DNA from: Muribaculaceae bacterium
Lineage (GTDB): Bacteria; Bacteroidota; Bacteroidia; Bacteroidales; Muribaculaceae
DNA length: 64,000 nt
Direction of reading: 5' to 3'
Assembly (NCBI GenBank): GCA_017651515.1
Contig: JAGCCU010000079.1
Span: forward strand, 43,663-107,662
Each line of letters begins with the position of its first letter. The stretch's first letter is position 1. Shown piece by piece: positions 42,347 through 51,539 of the stretch. The position numbers were made by a program, and so were the translations under genes. The notes beneath the pieces are model-generated. The model was not told where the DNA came from. It did no database searches and saw only the letters and a program-made list of their open reading frames with translations.

Positions 42347-43228
42347 ATGCCAAGTATTGTATCTCAACATACACAACACATCGACAGTGTCAACGCCGAC
42401 ACCATTGTCGTTGACAGTGATGCCATACTGCTGACCCCACATTATCTTGATGCATTTCCCGAAACTGACAGCATCGCTAAAGATAGTTCGGTGAATGAAA
42501 TTTCCACATTACCATCCCTTCAGATTCCCAGTGCCAGAGAAGCGAAGCCATTCACGCCCAATCCATTGCATGATCCAAGTTGCATGTCACTTATGCTAGC
42601 TGGACTTGTTCTCATTCTAGTAAGCTATCGTTCGGGATACAAATATCTGGAAAACCTCGTTCACAACATGTTCTCTACACGACGCCGAGAGAATCTCTTT
42701 GAGGACCACACATTGAATGAGACAAAAATACTCACTGCGCTTACCATCAACACATGCATAATGGAGGCTCTCATCACATATATAGCTCTATTCCAGTGGA
42801 TGCCTGCGCTGCGCCAGTCACTTCAGTCATCTATTTTCATGCATGTGGGATTGTTTGCCATTATCGCAATGGCATTCTATCTTGCCCAGTTGTGTGCCTA
42901 CAATCTAATTGGTCATGTTTTCAGCGATGGTCTAAACACCAAGTTGTGGACCGATGGTTTCAAGGCATCACATTCCTTGTTAGGGCTACTATTATTTCCA
43001 GTTGTCGCCGTGCTATTAATCAGCCCGGAACTCACAAAAAATTTGTTAATTTGTGCAATTTCCCTGTATTTTTGCGCCCGAATTGTTTTTATTTCTAAAG
43101 GTTTCCGAATTTTTTATAGCAATTTGCCATCACTTATCTATTTTATTTTGTACCTTTGCGCCGTCGAAATTGTACCCTTAGCAATTTTAATAGCAGGTAT
43201 AGTTTCTTTATGTAACTGGCTACAATAG
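42347..43228 (+). CDS. DUF4271 membrane protein
   Basis: 293 residues with a long polar N-terminus (1-75), then about seven membrane segments: SCMSLMLAGLVLILVSY, INTCIMEALITYIALF, HVGLFAIIAMAFYLAQ, LLGLLLFPVVAVLLI, LICAISLYFCARIVF, and two near the end. The FEDHTLNETKILTAL loop is typical of DUF4271. No enzyme role is known. The conserved order DUF4271, hemD, rnpA, yidD in Bacteroidales suggests a housekeeping membrane job. Confidence 0.85.
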   Translation: MPSIVSQHTQHIDSVNADTIVVDSDAILLTPHYLDAFPETDSIAKDSSVNEISTLPSLQIPSAREAKPFTPNPLHDPSCMSLMLAGLVLILVSYRSGYKYLENLVHNMFSTRRRENLFEDHTLNETKILTALTINTCIMEALITYIALFQWMPALRQSLQSSIFMHVGLFAIIAMAFYLAQLCAYNLIGHVFSDGLNTKLWTDGFKASHSLLGLLLFPVVAVLLISPELTKNLLICAISLYFCARIVFISKGFRIFYSNLPSLIYFILYLCAVEIVPLAILIAGIVSLCNWLQ

Positions 43229-43244
43229 GAAAAAAGATATTGAA

Positions 43245-44015
43245 ATGATGAGAATTTTGGTTTCCCAACCAAAACCCACTACGGAAAAATCACCTTATTT
43301 CGATCTTGAAAAAAAGTATGATGTAGAGGTGATATTCAGGCCCTTTATTAAAATAATGGGTCTTTCCGCGAAGGAATTTCGTCAGCAACGTCTGATGATT
43401 CCCGACTACTCAGCCGTAATATTCACGGCTCGCACTGCCATAGACCATTATTTCCGTCTATGCAAGGAGACGCGTTATACGGTACCCGACACACAGAAGT
43501 ATTTCTGCGTGAGCGAACAAGTGGCCAATTATCTTCAGAAATATATCATATACCGCAAGCGCAAGATATTCTATGCCGAGAGCGGAAAGTTGGAAGACCT
43601 TGTTCCTCTGATTCAGAAGCACAACAAGGAAACCTATATGATGGCAGTATCGGACGTTCACAATGACCAGCCCAACGCGCTAGACGCTCATGGCATAACC
43701 TATGTGAAAGCCGTAATGTACCGCACGGTGAGCAACGACTTTGCGCCCGATGAGCCTCTGGACTACGACATGCTGTGTTTCTTCAGCCCCGCCGGAGTGA
43801 AGTCGCTCAAGAGCAACTTCCCTGATTTCAAGCAGGGAAAAGTTGGTATTGCCGCCATGGGCAAGAGTACCATTGATGCAGTAAAGGAAGCCGGTCTACG
43901 TCTGGATGCAACCATCGGTCCCGACGCTCCGTCGATGCCTGCTGCTATTGAAAAGTATCTGAAGAAAAAACGCGTTCCGAAAGCCGGAGCGACCGCAAAA
44001 AATGAAATGGATTAA
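43245..44015 (+). CDS. hemD: Uroporphyrinogen-III synthase
   Basis: 256 residues. The two-domain HemD fold is shown by ILVSQPKPTTEKSPYFDL, IPDYSAVIFTARTAIDHYF, and CFFSPAGVKSLKSNFPDF with VGIAAMGKSTIDAVKEAGL. It closes the tetrapyrrole ring of hydroxymethylbilane in heme and cobamide synthesis. The C-terminal extension (about 240-256) is lysine rich. Many Bacteroidales lack the complete heme path, so this may serve another tetrapyrrole or be a relic. A terminator follows it. Confidence 0.85.
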   Translation: MMRILVSQPKPTTEKSPYFDLEKKYDVEVIFRPFIKIMGLSAKEFRQQRLMIPDYSAVIFTARTAIDHYFRLCKETRYTVPDTQKYFCVSEQVANYLQKYIIYRKRKIFYAESGKLEDLVPLIQKHNKETYMMAVSDVHNDQPNALDAHGITYVKAVMYRTVSNDFAPDEPLDYDMLCFFSPAGVKSLKSNFPDFKQGKVGIAAMGKSTIDAVKEAGLRLDATIGPDAPSMPAAIEKYLKKKRVPKAGATAKNEMD

Positions 44016-44038
44016 CAGAGCAATTATATCTTTTTGAA

Positions 44039-44077
44039 AAATTGGGGCAGCCATTTGGGTTGACCCCAATTTTTTTG
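44039..44077 (+). terminator. Rho-independent terminator after hemD
   Basis: AAATTGGGG (44039-44047) pairs with CCCCAATTT (44064-44072), followed by a run of T. A TAATTTCG element at 44077-44084 right after it may start rnpA. Confidence 0.85.
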
Positions 44078-44094
44078 TAATTTCGCCGTTCGAA

Positions 44095-44490
44095 ATGCAA
44101 GGACAAAGGTTATACAAATGCGAGAAACTATGTAGCCGAACGGCTATAGAACGACTCTTCGGTGAAGGGAACAGCGCCATTGCCTTCCCCTTGCGTGCCG
44201 TGTATAGATTTCACGATTCTGGCGAATCACCTGCACGGTTTCTCATCACCATTCCCAAGAAACGCATCCGCCATGCCGTGGAGCGTGTATTGCTTCGTCG
44301 GCGGGTGCGCGAAGCTTACCGACTATGCCGCCGACAAGTCCTATACCCCGCACTTACGACGGCAGACATTAGTGCCGACATCGCTTTCCACTATCTGTCG
44401 AACGACATAGCCGATTATCACACGATAGCCGAAAAAATGAATCTGCTGCTGGAACGCATAGCTCAAGAAGCAACCGACAATAATGCATAA
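44095..44490 (+). CDS. rnpA: Ribonuclease P protein component
   Basis: 131 residues. LYKCEKLCSRTAIERLFGEG at the start, then FLITIPKKRIRHAVERVLLRRRVREAYRL, the basic RNR-type helix that binds RNase P RNA and the 5' leader of pre-tRNA. It supports the catalytic RNA in maturing tRNA 5' ends. yidD follows 15 bases downstream, as in many bacteria. Confidence 0.93.
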   Translation: MQGQRLYKCEKLCSRTAIERLFGEGNSAIAFPLRAVYRFHDSGESPARFLITIPKKRIRHAVERVLLRRRVREAYRLCRRQVLYPALTTADISADIAFHYLSNDIADYHTIAEKMNLLLERIAQEATDNNA

Positions 44491-44505
44491 AGTACTCCGT
44501 ACCAG

Positions 44506-44724
44506 ATGAATATCATCTCCAAACTGCTCATATTGCCCATAAAGTTCTACCAGCGTTGCATTTCACCGCTCTTCCCGCCCGTGTGCCGCTTTACCCCATC
44601 ATGCAGCCATTATGCCGTGGAAGCAATCACCAAGCACGGACCGATAAAGGGCACATGGCTCGCTATCAAGCGCATCGTGCGGTGTAATCCATGGGGAGGC
44701 AGTGGCTACGACCCTGTGCCATGA
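44506..44724 (+). CDS. yidD: Membrane protein insertion efficiency factor YidD
   Basis: 72 residues. The family signature is complete: [34 protein letters not shown], then [13 protein letters not shown] at the end. An amphipathic helix at the N-terminus binds the inner membrane, and the protein helps YidC insert membrane proteins. Its stop overlaps the tatD start by four bases (ATGA). Confidence 0.95.
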   Translation: MNIISKLLILPIKFYQRCISPLFPPVCRFTPSCSHYAVEAITKHGPIKGTWLAIKRIVRCNPWGGSGYDPVP

Positions 44725-45353
44725 ACATCTTCAACTTCCATACACACGACACTGCAGCGCATGATGCAATCATCAGCGCATCTCCGTCATGCTTCAATCC
44801 GCAACCCGGATTACTTTATTCCATAGGGATACACTCCTGGAACACCAACGAAGATTTTCAACAAGAATGGGACTTGATGGAAACTTTTTGTTATCATCAG
44901 CAAGTGGTGGCAATAGGCGAAACTGGACTTGACAAGCTGCGCGGCGCACCTCTCGACATTCAGATTGAATTATTCAAGCATCATATCGCCCTAGCTGAGC
45001 ATGTAAAGAAACCACTTATTGTGCACTGTGTACGTGCATGGCAAGAACTAATCACCACATGGCGTATTACAGCACCTCACCAAGTATCACTAGCAGTGCA
45101 TGGTTTCCGTGGCAACGCCAATACAGCATTACAGTTGGTCAAAGAAGGTTTCTACCTTAGTTTCGGTGAGAATTTCAATACTGAGGCTCTTGCCGCAACT
45201 CCACACGACCGCATCCTGATTGAGAACGACGACAGCAATACAGAAATCACGTCTGTGGCCGAATCAGCAGCACAAGCGCTTGCGCTGCCTATTGAGCAAG
45301 TCAAAGCACTTGCCAACGACAACGCTCACAATTTCATCTCAAATATTGTCTGA
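44721..45353 (+). CDS. TatD-family metal-dependent hydrolase
   Basis: 210 residues from ATG 44721. A metal-binding HxH (FNFHTHD) at the start, [16 protein letters not shown] with the ligand Glu, then [39 protein letters not shown] and [11 protein letters not shown] carrying the remaining His/Asp ligands. Members act as 3'-5' exonucleases or amidohydrolase-type enzymes. It is shorter than TatD of Escherichia coli (about 260) and has a compact helical part. The stop lies 2 bases from the convergent lipoprotein gene. Confidence 0.82.
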   Translation: MNIFNFHTHDTAAHDAIISASPSCFNPQPGLLYSIGIHSWNTNEDFQQEWDLMETFCYHQQVVAIGETGLDKLRGAPLDIQIELFKHHIALAEHVKKPLIVHCVRAWQELITTWRITAPHQVSLAVHGFRGNANTALQLVKEGFYLSFGENFNTEALAATPHDRILIENDDSNTEITSVAESAAQALALPIEQVKALANDNAHNFISNIV

Positions 45354-45355
45354 GT

Positions 45356-46249
45356 TTATTGTTCTGGTTTGGGTGCAAGAGACGAAAGATAATCGCATAT
45401 GACCCAGACACCTTTATTATGCGGAGCTGATTGTTGGCCGTCGGATTTTATTTGCTGTCCGCTGGAGAATTTTGCAGAAATAAATGTCGACGGAGCATCG
45501 TAAACCATGAATGGGGTCACATATAGAGGTGCCAACTCATACATCTTGTAGTCGGCAATGATTTTCTGGATATGAACCAAAGCAGTATCGGGCACCATAA
45601 TTGTAGTCTCTTCCATATCCCTGAAATTGGCATTGGTGGTGAGATAAGTCTTTCCATCGCTTTTTTTCTGTATCTCATAATTAGTGCCTCTCATCATACC
45701 ACCTGAAACCCTGTGACTATAAAAAACGAGATCGCCTTCTGGCATGGCGTATTCCTTTTCTTTGTTAATTTCAATCTGTTTTTGGAAGGTACTGATCAAC
45801 ATTGAGTATTTATTGTCGTTTTCCATCCTCTTCTTAAAATTTTCAAAAGTCTTTTCTGGATTTTTGGAATACGTGTTTACAACTGCTTCTAAACCACCGT
45901 CGAGAGAGACATCAGCACGTCTGCTCAGTGCTACTATACTATCATTTTCTTTCCTTGTTTCTTGAAGTAGCTCCACAAAACTCTCCATTTGTTCAACCGA
46001 CAGATTCGATGCCTTCGACACAAAATAATCTGCACCTTGTAATAACAGTAAGCCATCAGCGTTCCGATCATGTTGATCAATCAAAGCCACAAAACTTTTT
46101 AGCTGATCCTCGTTTAGTTTCTCAATAGCAGGCTGTGGCTTGACAGTCGAAATATCAGCCGAAGTATCAGTCGCTGTTTTCTGGCAAGTAAATGACAACA
46201 TGGTCATCATCACTATGGCCAGCAGAAAATAAAACTTAAAAAATTTCAT
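45356..46249 (-). CDS. Lipoprotein of unknown function
   Basis: 297 residues. A lipobox LSFTC places a lipidated Cys near residue 22, so it is attached to a membrane. The middle is helical and charged (EQMESFVELLQETRKENDSI), the later part beta-rich (GDLVFYSHRVSGGMMRG, AKFSSGQQIKSDGQQ). I do not recognise a family. It lies 18 bases downstream of the thioesterase on the same strand. Confidence 0.7.
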   Translation of the reverse strand: MKFFKFYFLLAIVMMTMLSFTCQKTATDTSADISTVKPQPAIEKLNEDQLKSFVALIDQHDRNADGLLLLQGADYFVSKASNLSVEQMESFVELLQETRKENDSIVALSRRADVSLDGGLEAVVNTYSKNPEKTFENFKKRMENDNKYSMLISTFQKQIEINKEKEYAMPEGDLVFYSHRVSGGMMRGTNYEIQKKSDGKTYLTTNANFRDMEETTIMVPDTALVHIQKIIADYKMYELAPLYVTPFMVYDAPSTFISAKFSSGQQIKSDGQQSAPHNKGVWVICDYLSSLAPKPEQ

Positions 46250-46267
46250 ATCTATATTGGATTAATG

Positions 46268-46720
46268 TCATAAATATCGTTGCTCAAAGGCCGAAATATC
46301 TGCTCGCCAATCATCAGGAATACGTGCCGGCTTGCCAGTCTCCAAGTCAAAATATACCAACACACTCTCGCATTCACTCTTAAGTTCGCCAGTATCAACA
46401 TTCACGACTTGTTGTACCATAGTGAAACTTTTGTTGCCAATACTCTCAATCTGAGTAAATACCTCAATTCTCTCGTTGAAGTGTGTTTCGGCTATGAAAG
46501 AGCAATTCAGGTTCACAAGCACGGCTTGTGGCTGTGGTGCCTCCTTGCCTTCGCCACCACGCAGTTTCACCAGATAGTCGTAGCGTCCCAAGTCATAGAT
46601 TTGAAAATAGCTGTTGTTATTCAAGTGCCCCAACATGTCAATGTCTATAAAGCGAAGTTGAATGGGGGTAGAACAGTAGAATGGATACCGTGCACGTGTG
46701 CCATGACCATTATCTTCCAT
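46268..46720 (-). CDS. Acyl-CoA thioesterase (hot-dog fold)
   Basis: 150 residues. Hot-dog fold of the 4HBT/YbgC type: IQLRFIDIDMLGHLNNNSYFQIYDLGRYDYL carries the catalytic Asp and the HLNN motif; NCSFIAETHFNERIEVFTQI and FTMVQQVVNVDTGELKSEC complete the sheet. It hydrolyses an acyl-CoA thioester; chain length is unknown. No signal peptide. Read after the DUF721 gene with a 31-base gap. Confidence 0.85.
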   Translation of the reverse strand: MEDNGHGTRARYPFYCSTPIQLRFIDIDMLGHLNNNSYFQIYDLGRYDYLVKLRGGEGKEAPQPQAVLVNLNCSFIAETHFNERIEVFTQIESIGNKSFTMVQQVVNVDTGELKSECESVLVYFDLETGKPARIPDDWRADISAFEQRYL

Positions 46721-46751
46721 AGTAAAAGTATTGTGCTTAAATTATTAGAAA

Positions 46752-47042
46752 TCATTGAAAAACAATATCGTGAATTACATCGCGTCCCAACAGCTCGTTG
46801 ATACGCTTAACCAGTACCGAACGGCCCATCATAAGTTCCTGGCGCAACACCGATGATGACAACTTAACATACATCACCCCCTGGCGCACGTCGCGACTTA
46901 TGGTATAACGGTTTACACCAGGTCCCACTACTTGCGGCCACAATGAACTGGCTCGGTATTCATCGACCTGTGTGTCAAGTTTTTCCTCTTTTAGGAAGTT
47001 GTCGATAATCGTGCCGATGGGTTCGGGATGTGTCCGTTTCAT
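46752..47042 (-). CDS. DUF721 protein (DciA-like)
   Basis: 96 residues: PEPIGTIIDNFLKEEKLDTQVDEYRASSLWPQVVG, then MYVKLSSSVLRQELMMGR and RINELLGRDVIHDIVF. This is the DUF721 KH-like fold related to DciA, which loads the replicative helicase DnaB in many bacteria without DnaC. The start codon overlaps the end of recF by four bases, so it is coupled to a replication/repair gene, which suits that role. Confidence 0.82.
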   Translation of the reverse strand: MKRTHPEPIGTIIDNFLKEEKLDTQVDEYRASSLWPQVVGPGVNRYTISRDVRQGVMYVKLSSSVLRQELMMGRSVLVKRINELLGRDVIHDIVFQ

Positions 47043-48148
47043 TGTTCACCTCCTTTCGGCAATGGCGTACACTCGCCATTCTCTACCATGAGCATACGGT
47101 GGTCTCCTTCAAGTCGAGAAACTATAGAATCAAGGTGTGTGCGATTAGTGTCGGTGATAAAAATCTGTCCAAACTGGTCACTTGCCACCACATCGACTAT
47201 ACGCTCTACCCGTCCGGCATCAAGTTTGTCGAAAATATCGTCAAGAAGCAGAATGGGCGTAGTTGGATTTATTGACTTAATAAACTTGTATTGTGCAAGA
47301 CGCAATGCAATGGTATATGTCTTGCACTGGCCTTGTGAACCTGTGCGGCGCATACTATATCCCGCCAACAGCAAATCAATGTCATCGCGATGCACACCGC
47401 CAGTGGTATAACCCAATAACATATCCCGATCTCGATTTCGGGCAAGCAATTGCTCCATGTCCATTTCGGCCAGCCGACTAATGTACTTGAGTTGTACCTG
47501 CTCGCCATCGCCAGCCACAGCACTATAGTAGCGCATAAACCCAGGAATGAAGTCATTTAACCATTGCTTACGGGCATTATAGATTACAGACGAAGTCTGA
47601 CAAAGAACTTTTTCTACAGACTCGTACAGCAAAGGGTCTCGCATCTCATGGCGTATCATGCTGTTTCGATGCTCAAGCGCCTTGCCATAGCGAATGAGTG
47701 CATCCAGGTACTCGGCATTTCCCTGTGAGATAATTTGATCCATGAAGCGGCGGCGTTCCTCTCCAGCACCTTGTATAAGACCTGCATCGGAGGGTGAAAT
47801 CATCACCAACGGCAACAACCCAATGTGTTGACTCAGACGCTGGTACTCCTTTCCTCCTCTACGAGCCACCTTGCGTTTTCCACGCTGCAGAGAAATGCTT
47901 ATATCTTCGTCTACATCACGTCGCGTATACTGCCCCTGAAGCATCATGAACGGTGCATCGTGCATGATTACACTTGAGTCGGATTGGCCAGTGTGGCTCT
48001 TACAGAAGCTCAAGTAGTAGATGGCATCAAGAATGTTGGTTTTTCCCATGCCGTTGTTACCTATCAGGCAGTTTACGCCCGGAGCGAACTCAAGGTGTGC
48101 CTCAGCAACGTTCTTATAGTTGATTATCGTCAGTCTATTAAGCCTCAT
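47039..48148 (-). CDS. recF: DNA replication and repair protein RecF
   Basis: 369 residues from ATG 48148 (MRLNRLTIINYKN); a longer frame passes through the promoter. ABC-type ATPase: Walker A GNNGMGKTN, the family phrase LLPLVMISPSDAGLIQGAGEERRRFMD, signature region GSQGQCKTYTIALRLAQYK and Walker B PILLLDDIFDKLD. It binds gapped DNA and helps RecOR load RecA. The DUF721 gene follows with overlap. Confidence 0.95.
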   Translation of the reverse strand: MRLNRLTIINYKNVAEAHLEFAPGVNCLIGNNGMGKTNILDAIYYLSFCKSHTGQSDSSVIMHDAPFMMLQGQYTRRDVDEDISISLQRGKRKVARRGGKEYQRLSQHIGLLPLVMISPSDAGLIQGAGEERRRFMDQIISQGNAEYLDALIRYGKALEHRNSMIRHEMRDPLLYESVEKVLCQTSSVIYNARKQWLNDFIPGFMRYYSAVAGDGEQVQLKYISRLAEMDMEQLLARNRDRDMLLGYTTGGVHRDDIDLLLAGYSMRRTGSQGQCKTYTIALRLAQYKFIKSINPTTPILLLDDIFDKLDAGRVERIVDVVASDQFGQIFITDTNRTHLDSIVSRLEGDHRMLMVENGECTPLPKGGEQ

Positions 48149-48174
48149 ACGTAAGACATCTAAATCATGATGTG

Positions 48175-48206
48175 CAAAGTTACGATTATTCGTGCATATT
48201 ATCAAA
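48175..48206 (-). promoter_or_regulatory. Promoter of recF
   Basis: On the minus strand TTTG (48206-48203), 20 bases, TAACTTTG (48182-48175), a full match to the consensus; the leader to ATG 48148 is about 20 nt. A rightward -7 element TACATTTG lies at 48256-48263 for the divergent lipoprotein gene. Confidence 0.8.
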
Positions 48207-48283
48207 AAAAACTACATTATTGGAACTCAACCAAACAATGATAGAAAATTTTATGTACATTTGTGAGTCAAAAACATATTGGC

Positions 48284-49321
48284 ATGCTCAAGCGGTGTTT
48301 TCACATATTACCTCTGCTAACAATACTTCTCGCACTTACCGGCTGCCGACAGGGAAGCAACGCCCCGGTGCCCGAGCCACGACCTGCCGCATATTACTGG
48401 CGCACAACGCTGAAGCTGGACAGTGCCGAGCTTGATTTCTTGCGCGAACATGGAGTGAAGAAACTCTATACGCGATTCTTCGATGTGGTGCTGCGTGACG
48501 GCGAACCTATGCCTAACGCCACGCTGCGTTTTCTGGATACGGTACCAGCCGATGTGGAGATCATCCCGGTCATCTTCATTATGGAAAACTGTATTAAGGC
48601 TGACATGGACAAGTATGCCGAACTGCTGGTACAACGCGTGTGCCAAATGTGCGAGACTAATGACATTCCTATGCCACGAGAACTGCAGATTGACTGCGAC
48701 TGGACCAAGACTTCGCTTGAACGATACTACCAGTTTCTCAAGCACGTGCGAAAACATACTGACAGCCGAAAAATGAGACTGTCGGCCACTATCAGACTTC
48801 ATCAGCTTGACATGACTCCACCGCCTGTTGATTATGGTGTGCTAATGGTTTATAACACCGGTGATGCCCAAAAACTGAACGGCCGAAATCCCATATTGGA
48901 CTATCGTGATGTAAAGCCATACGTAAACCGTCTGTCACACTACCAATTGCCACTATGTGCGGCCTACCCCACCTATGGATGGCAACTGCTATTCGACAAC
49001 AATGGTGAATTCAAAGCCATCCTGCACGATGAGAACCTTAACGACAGTACGCTGTACCATCCCATTGAGCCAAACAAATGGCTCGTTGTAGCACATCGTG
49101 ACCTTCCAGAACTGAGCGATGACGCGAGTACTGCAACATGGATTACTCCCGGCGACAGTGTTATTCAGTGGACCGTAGCAGCAAGCGAGATACATCGTGT
49201 ACAGCAGGCCCTGCAACATGAAAGACCGTCCATAAACCATCAGGTGGTACTTTACAGTTTAGATACTAAAAACATCAACAGATATAAAAAAGAAGACTAT
49301 GAAACGTTTTTCCATCCTTAG
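48284..49321 (+). CDS. Conserved lipoprotein of unknown function
   Basis: 345 residues from ATG 48284, with lipobox LALTGC at about residue 20. The rest reads YYWRTTLKLDSAELDFLREHGVKKLYTRFFDVV, then ADVEIIPVIFIMENC, PRELQIDCDWTKTSLERYYQFL and LSATIRLHQLDMTPPPVDYGVLMVYN. The alternating strand/helix order suggests a TIM-barrel-like glycan-binding or hydrolase fold, but I cannot name a family. The next gene starts 23 bases inside its end, so the two products are coupled. Confidence 0.75.
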   Translation: MLKRCFHILPLLTILLALTGCRQGSNAPVPEPRPAAYYWRTTLKLDSAELDFLREHGVKKLYTRFFDVVLRDGEPMPNATLRFLDTVPADVEIIPVIFIMENCIKADMDKYAELLVQRVCQMCETNDIPMPRELQIDCDWTKTSLERYYQFLKHVRKHTDSRKMRLSATIRLHQLDMTPPPVDYGVLMVYNTGDAQKLNGRNPILDYRDVKPYVNRLSHYQLPLCAAYPTYGWQLLFDNNGEFKAILHDENLNDSTLYHPIEPNKWLVVAHRDLPELSDDASTATWITPGDSVIQWTVAASEIHRVQQALQHERPSINHQVVLYSLDTKNINRYKKEDYETFFHP

Positions 49322-51506
49322 CCTACTGGCTCTCATGGCTGCGATACAAGCCATGGCTTGCGGACCGTGGAGCCGACCCATGTACTATGTGTTCAGCGCC
49401 TACAACCGACAGCAACTAGGCTACACATTCACTCCGCGCTTGGTGGATTATTGGGTAAAATACACCGGTAATAAAGATGCCGGGTATGCCCTGAGCTCGC
49501 TTAACTGGGTTAACCCCGAGGAATTCGACAACAGCACAAATTCTATTGTACGCACCGCCATCGACCGCAAAGACCGCGAAATGGAAGACTATCTGCGTAC
49601 TCTTGTGACTTACCTCAAAGCTTCCAGCGACATCGATGATGACAATTGGCAGTACCCTACTAAGCAGCAGATAAAGAACAAGAACACAAGCATGCAGTAC
49701 CTGAACAACCGCGCCCGAGCATATTCAGGCACACGCCTACGTCCACAGTACTGCCTGCTGACAATGCGCACTTTCATGGGAATGGGCGACACGCAAGGCA
49801 TAATCAGCTACTGGAACAGCGTGAAAAACTCGGTGGAAGACGGCGTTTTCAAGGATATGATGCGCAACATCTATGCCGGTGCCCTGCTTCGTACCGGCAA
49901 GCGCAAAGAGGCTTGCGATATCTATGCCGAGCAAAACGACATGCTATCGCTTAAGTGGATCATGCGCGACGACCGCAACCTGGAGGGCATAAAGAGTGAA
50001 TATGCCCGCGACCCCAACGCGCCAACACTCATTTATCTCGTGCAGGACTTCGTGAACAACGGCAGCCATACCCTTAGAGCGCAATACGAATATGACTGGG
50101 ACAACCCTGCCTACGTCAGCGAGTCTCAAGAAGAAATACGGCAGTTCATAGCCTTTGCCCAGCAGGTGGTGAAAGAAGGCAAGACCAAATGCCCCGCACT
50201 GTGGCAGAGTGCTGCCGGCTACCTGACCTGCAACATGGGTAACAACCAGCAGGGTCTGGCCATGCTCGACAATGCCATGAAGATGAAAGGCACCGAGCGC
50301 ATGCTCGACAATGCCCGGGTGTGCCGCTGGGTATCATCGATGAATGATGCCGACGGCAGTGCAAAGTACCAGGAATACTTCCTTAACGAACTCAAGTGGA
50401 TACAAACCGTTGAGAAAAAGGAAATAAGCACCTATGGCGGCAACCTGAACGTGTATGGCAATTTCTCAGATCATTACACAGAGGTACTGCAAAACGTGAT
50501 GTATGACATCATGCCGGCAAAAGCCCAACAGTGGGGAAAAACAAACCTTGCCACCGCCATGGTGGGCTGGATGAACCATCATGAACAAGAACTCTCCAAT
50601 AACAACGAGGAAGTTTGGATCAGCAACGACTACAAATATGCGCTCGATTCTCTCACAGCCAATGAAATGATTCAATATCGCGACTACCTGCACAATCCAC
50701 GTCAAGGAAGTGAACTTGAACGTTATCTTAACACCGGTGCAGGCAGCGAGATGGGTGAGGACTACTTCAACGACCGTATCGGCACGAAATACATACGCGA
50801 AGGCAAGTTTGAAGAAGCCATACCTTACTTGGAGAAAGTTTCACTGAGCTATATAGGTACCCAAGCCGTTTCATTCTACATGGCAAGGCGCTCCTACAAC
50901 GAAGACCGATGGTTCCGCAACCAAGTGGTGTGCCACAGTGAATACTGGGATTGCGACGAAACTCCAACTCCAGTAAAATATAACCAGAAGCTGAACTTCT
51001 GCCGTGACATGGTGATGCTCAAGAACACTATAGCCAACCCCGAACCTGAAGACGAAAACGACATCATCTCAGTTCCGCAACTCAAGTACAAAATGGCATC
51101 CATCCTCTATCAGGCCAGCTACAAAGGTCAGTGTTGGTACATCAGCCGCTACGGGCAGAGTTGCTATGACGAAGTGTGCTATAAGGATGAATTGGACTTC
51201 GTTGCCGAAGCCGTCCGACTGCTCGACGAAGCCGTTGCCGAAGCTGATGATCTCTCTCTGAAGCAGAATGCACTCTATGCACGCGCCTATATCCCGTTCG
51301 GTTCACGCTTCCATACCCAAACGTGGGACGAGGAGTATAACGTCACCGACCACTACGATAAACAGAGCCGTGAGTATCAGACGATGAACCAACTCGCTAC
51401 ATTCGTCATGAACAACCGCTCACAAGTATCATCCAACATCCAACGTTGCGATGTGCTCAAGCAGTTCCAGCGCGGCACCTTCAAGGGACACTGGCCAAGT
51501 GACTAA
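49299..51506 (+). CDS. Large secreted helical-repeat protein
   Basis: 735 residues. Signal peptide MKRFSILSLLALMAAIQAMA, then CGPWSRPMYYVFSAYNR and long helical stretches with TPR-like character (GRKYIREGKFEEAIPYLEKV-type segments near residues 510-530, LLDEAVAEADDLSLKQNALYARAY near 650). Rich in Tyr and Trp, acidic overall. Translated together with the upstream lipoprotein through a 23-base overlap, so it is probably its periplasmic or surface partner. No enzyme motif seen. Confidence 0.75.
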   Translation: MKRFSILSLLALMAAIQAMACGPWSRPMYYVFSAYNRQQLGYTFTPRLVDYWVKYTGNKDAGYALSSLNWVNPEEFDNSTNSIVRTAIDRKDREMEDYLRTLVTYLKASSDIDDDNWQYPTKQQIKNKNTSMQYLNNRARAYSGTRLRPQYCLLTMRTFMGMGDTQGIISYWNSVKNSVEDGVFKDMMRNIYAGALLRTGKRKEACDIYAEQNDMLSLKWIMRDDRNLEGIKSEYARDPNAPTLIYLVQDFVNNGSHTLRAQYEYDWDNPAYVSESQEEIRQFIAFAQQVVKEGKTKCPALWQSAAGYLTCNMGNNQQGLAMLDNAMKMKGTERMLDNARVCRWVSSMNDADGSAKYQEYFLNELKWIQTVEKKEISTYGGNLNVYGNFSDHYTEVLQNVMYDIMPAKAQQWGKTNLATAMVGWMNHHEQELSNNNEEVWISNDYKYALDSLTANEMIQYRDYLHNPRQGSELERYLNTGAGSEMGEDYFNDRIGTKYIREGKFEEAIPYLEKVSLSYIGTQAVSFYMARRSYNEDRWFRNQVVCHSEYWDCDETPTPVKYNQKLNFCRDMVMLKNTIANPEPEDENDIISVPQLKYKMASILYQASYKGQCWYISRYGQSCYDEVCYKDELDFVAEAVRLLDEAVAEADDLSLKQNALYARAYIPFGSRFHTQTWDEEYNVTDHYDKQSREYQTMNQLATFVMNNRSQVSSNIQRCDVLKQFQRGTFKGHWPSD

Positions 51507-51539
51507 TTCTTCAACCTTAATCCTATCAATTGAAAGAAT

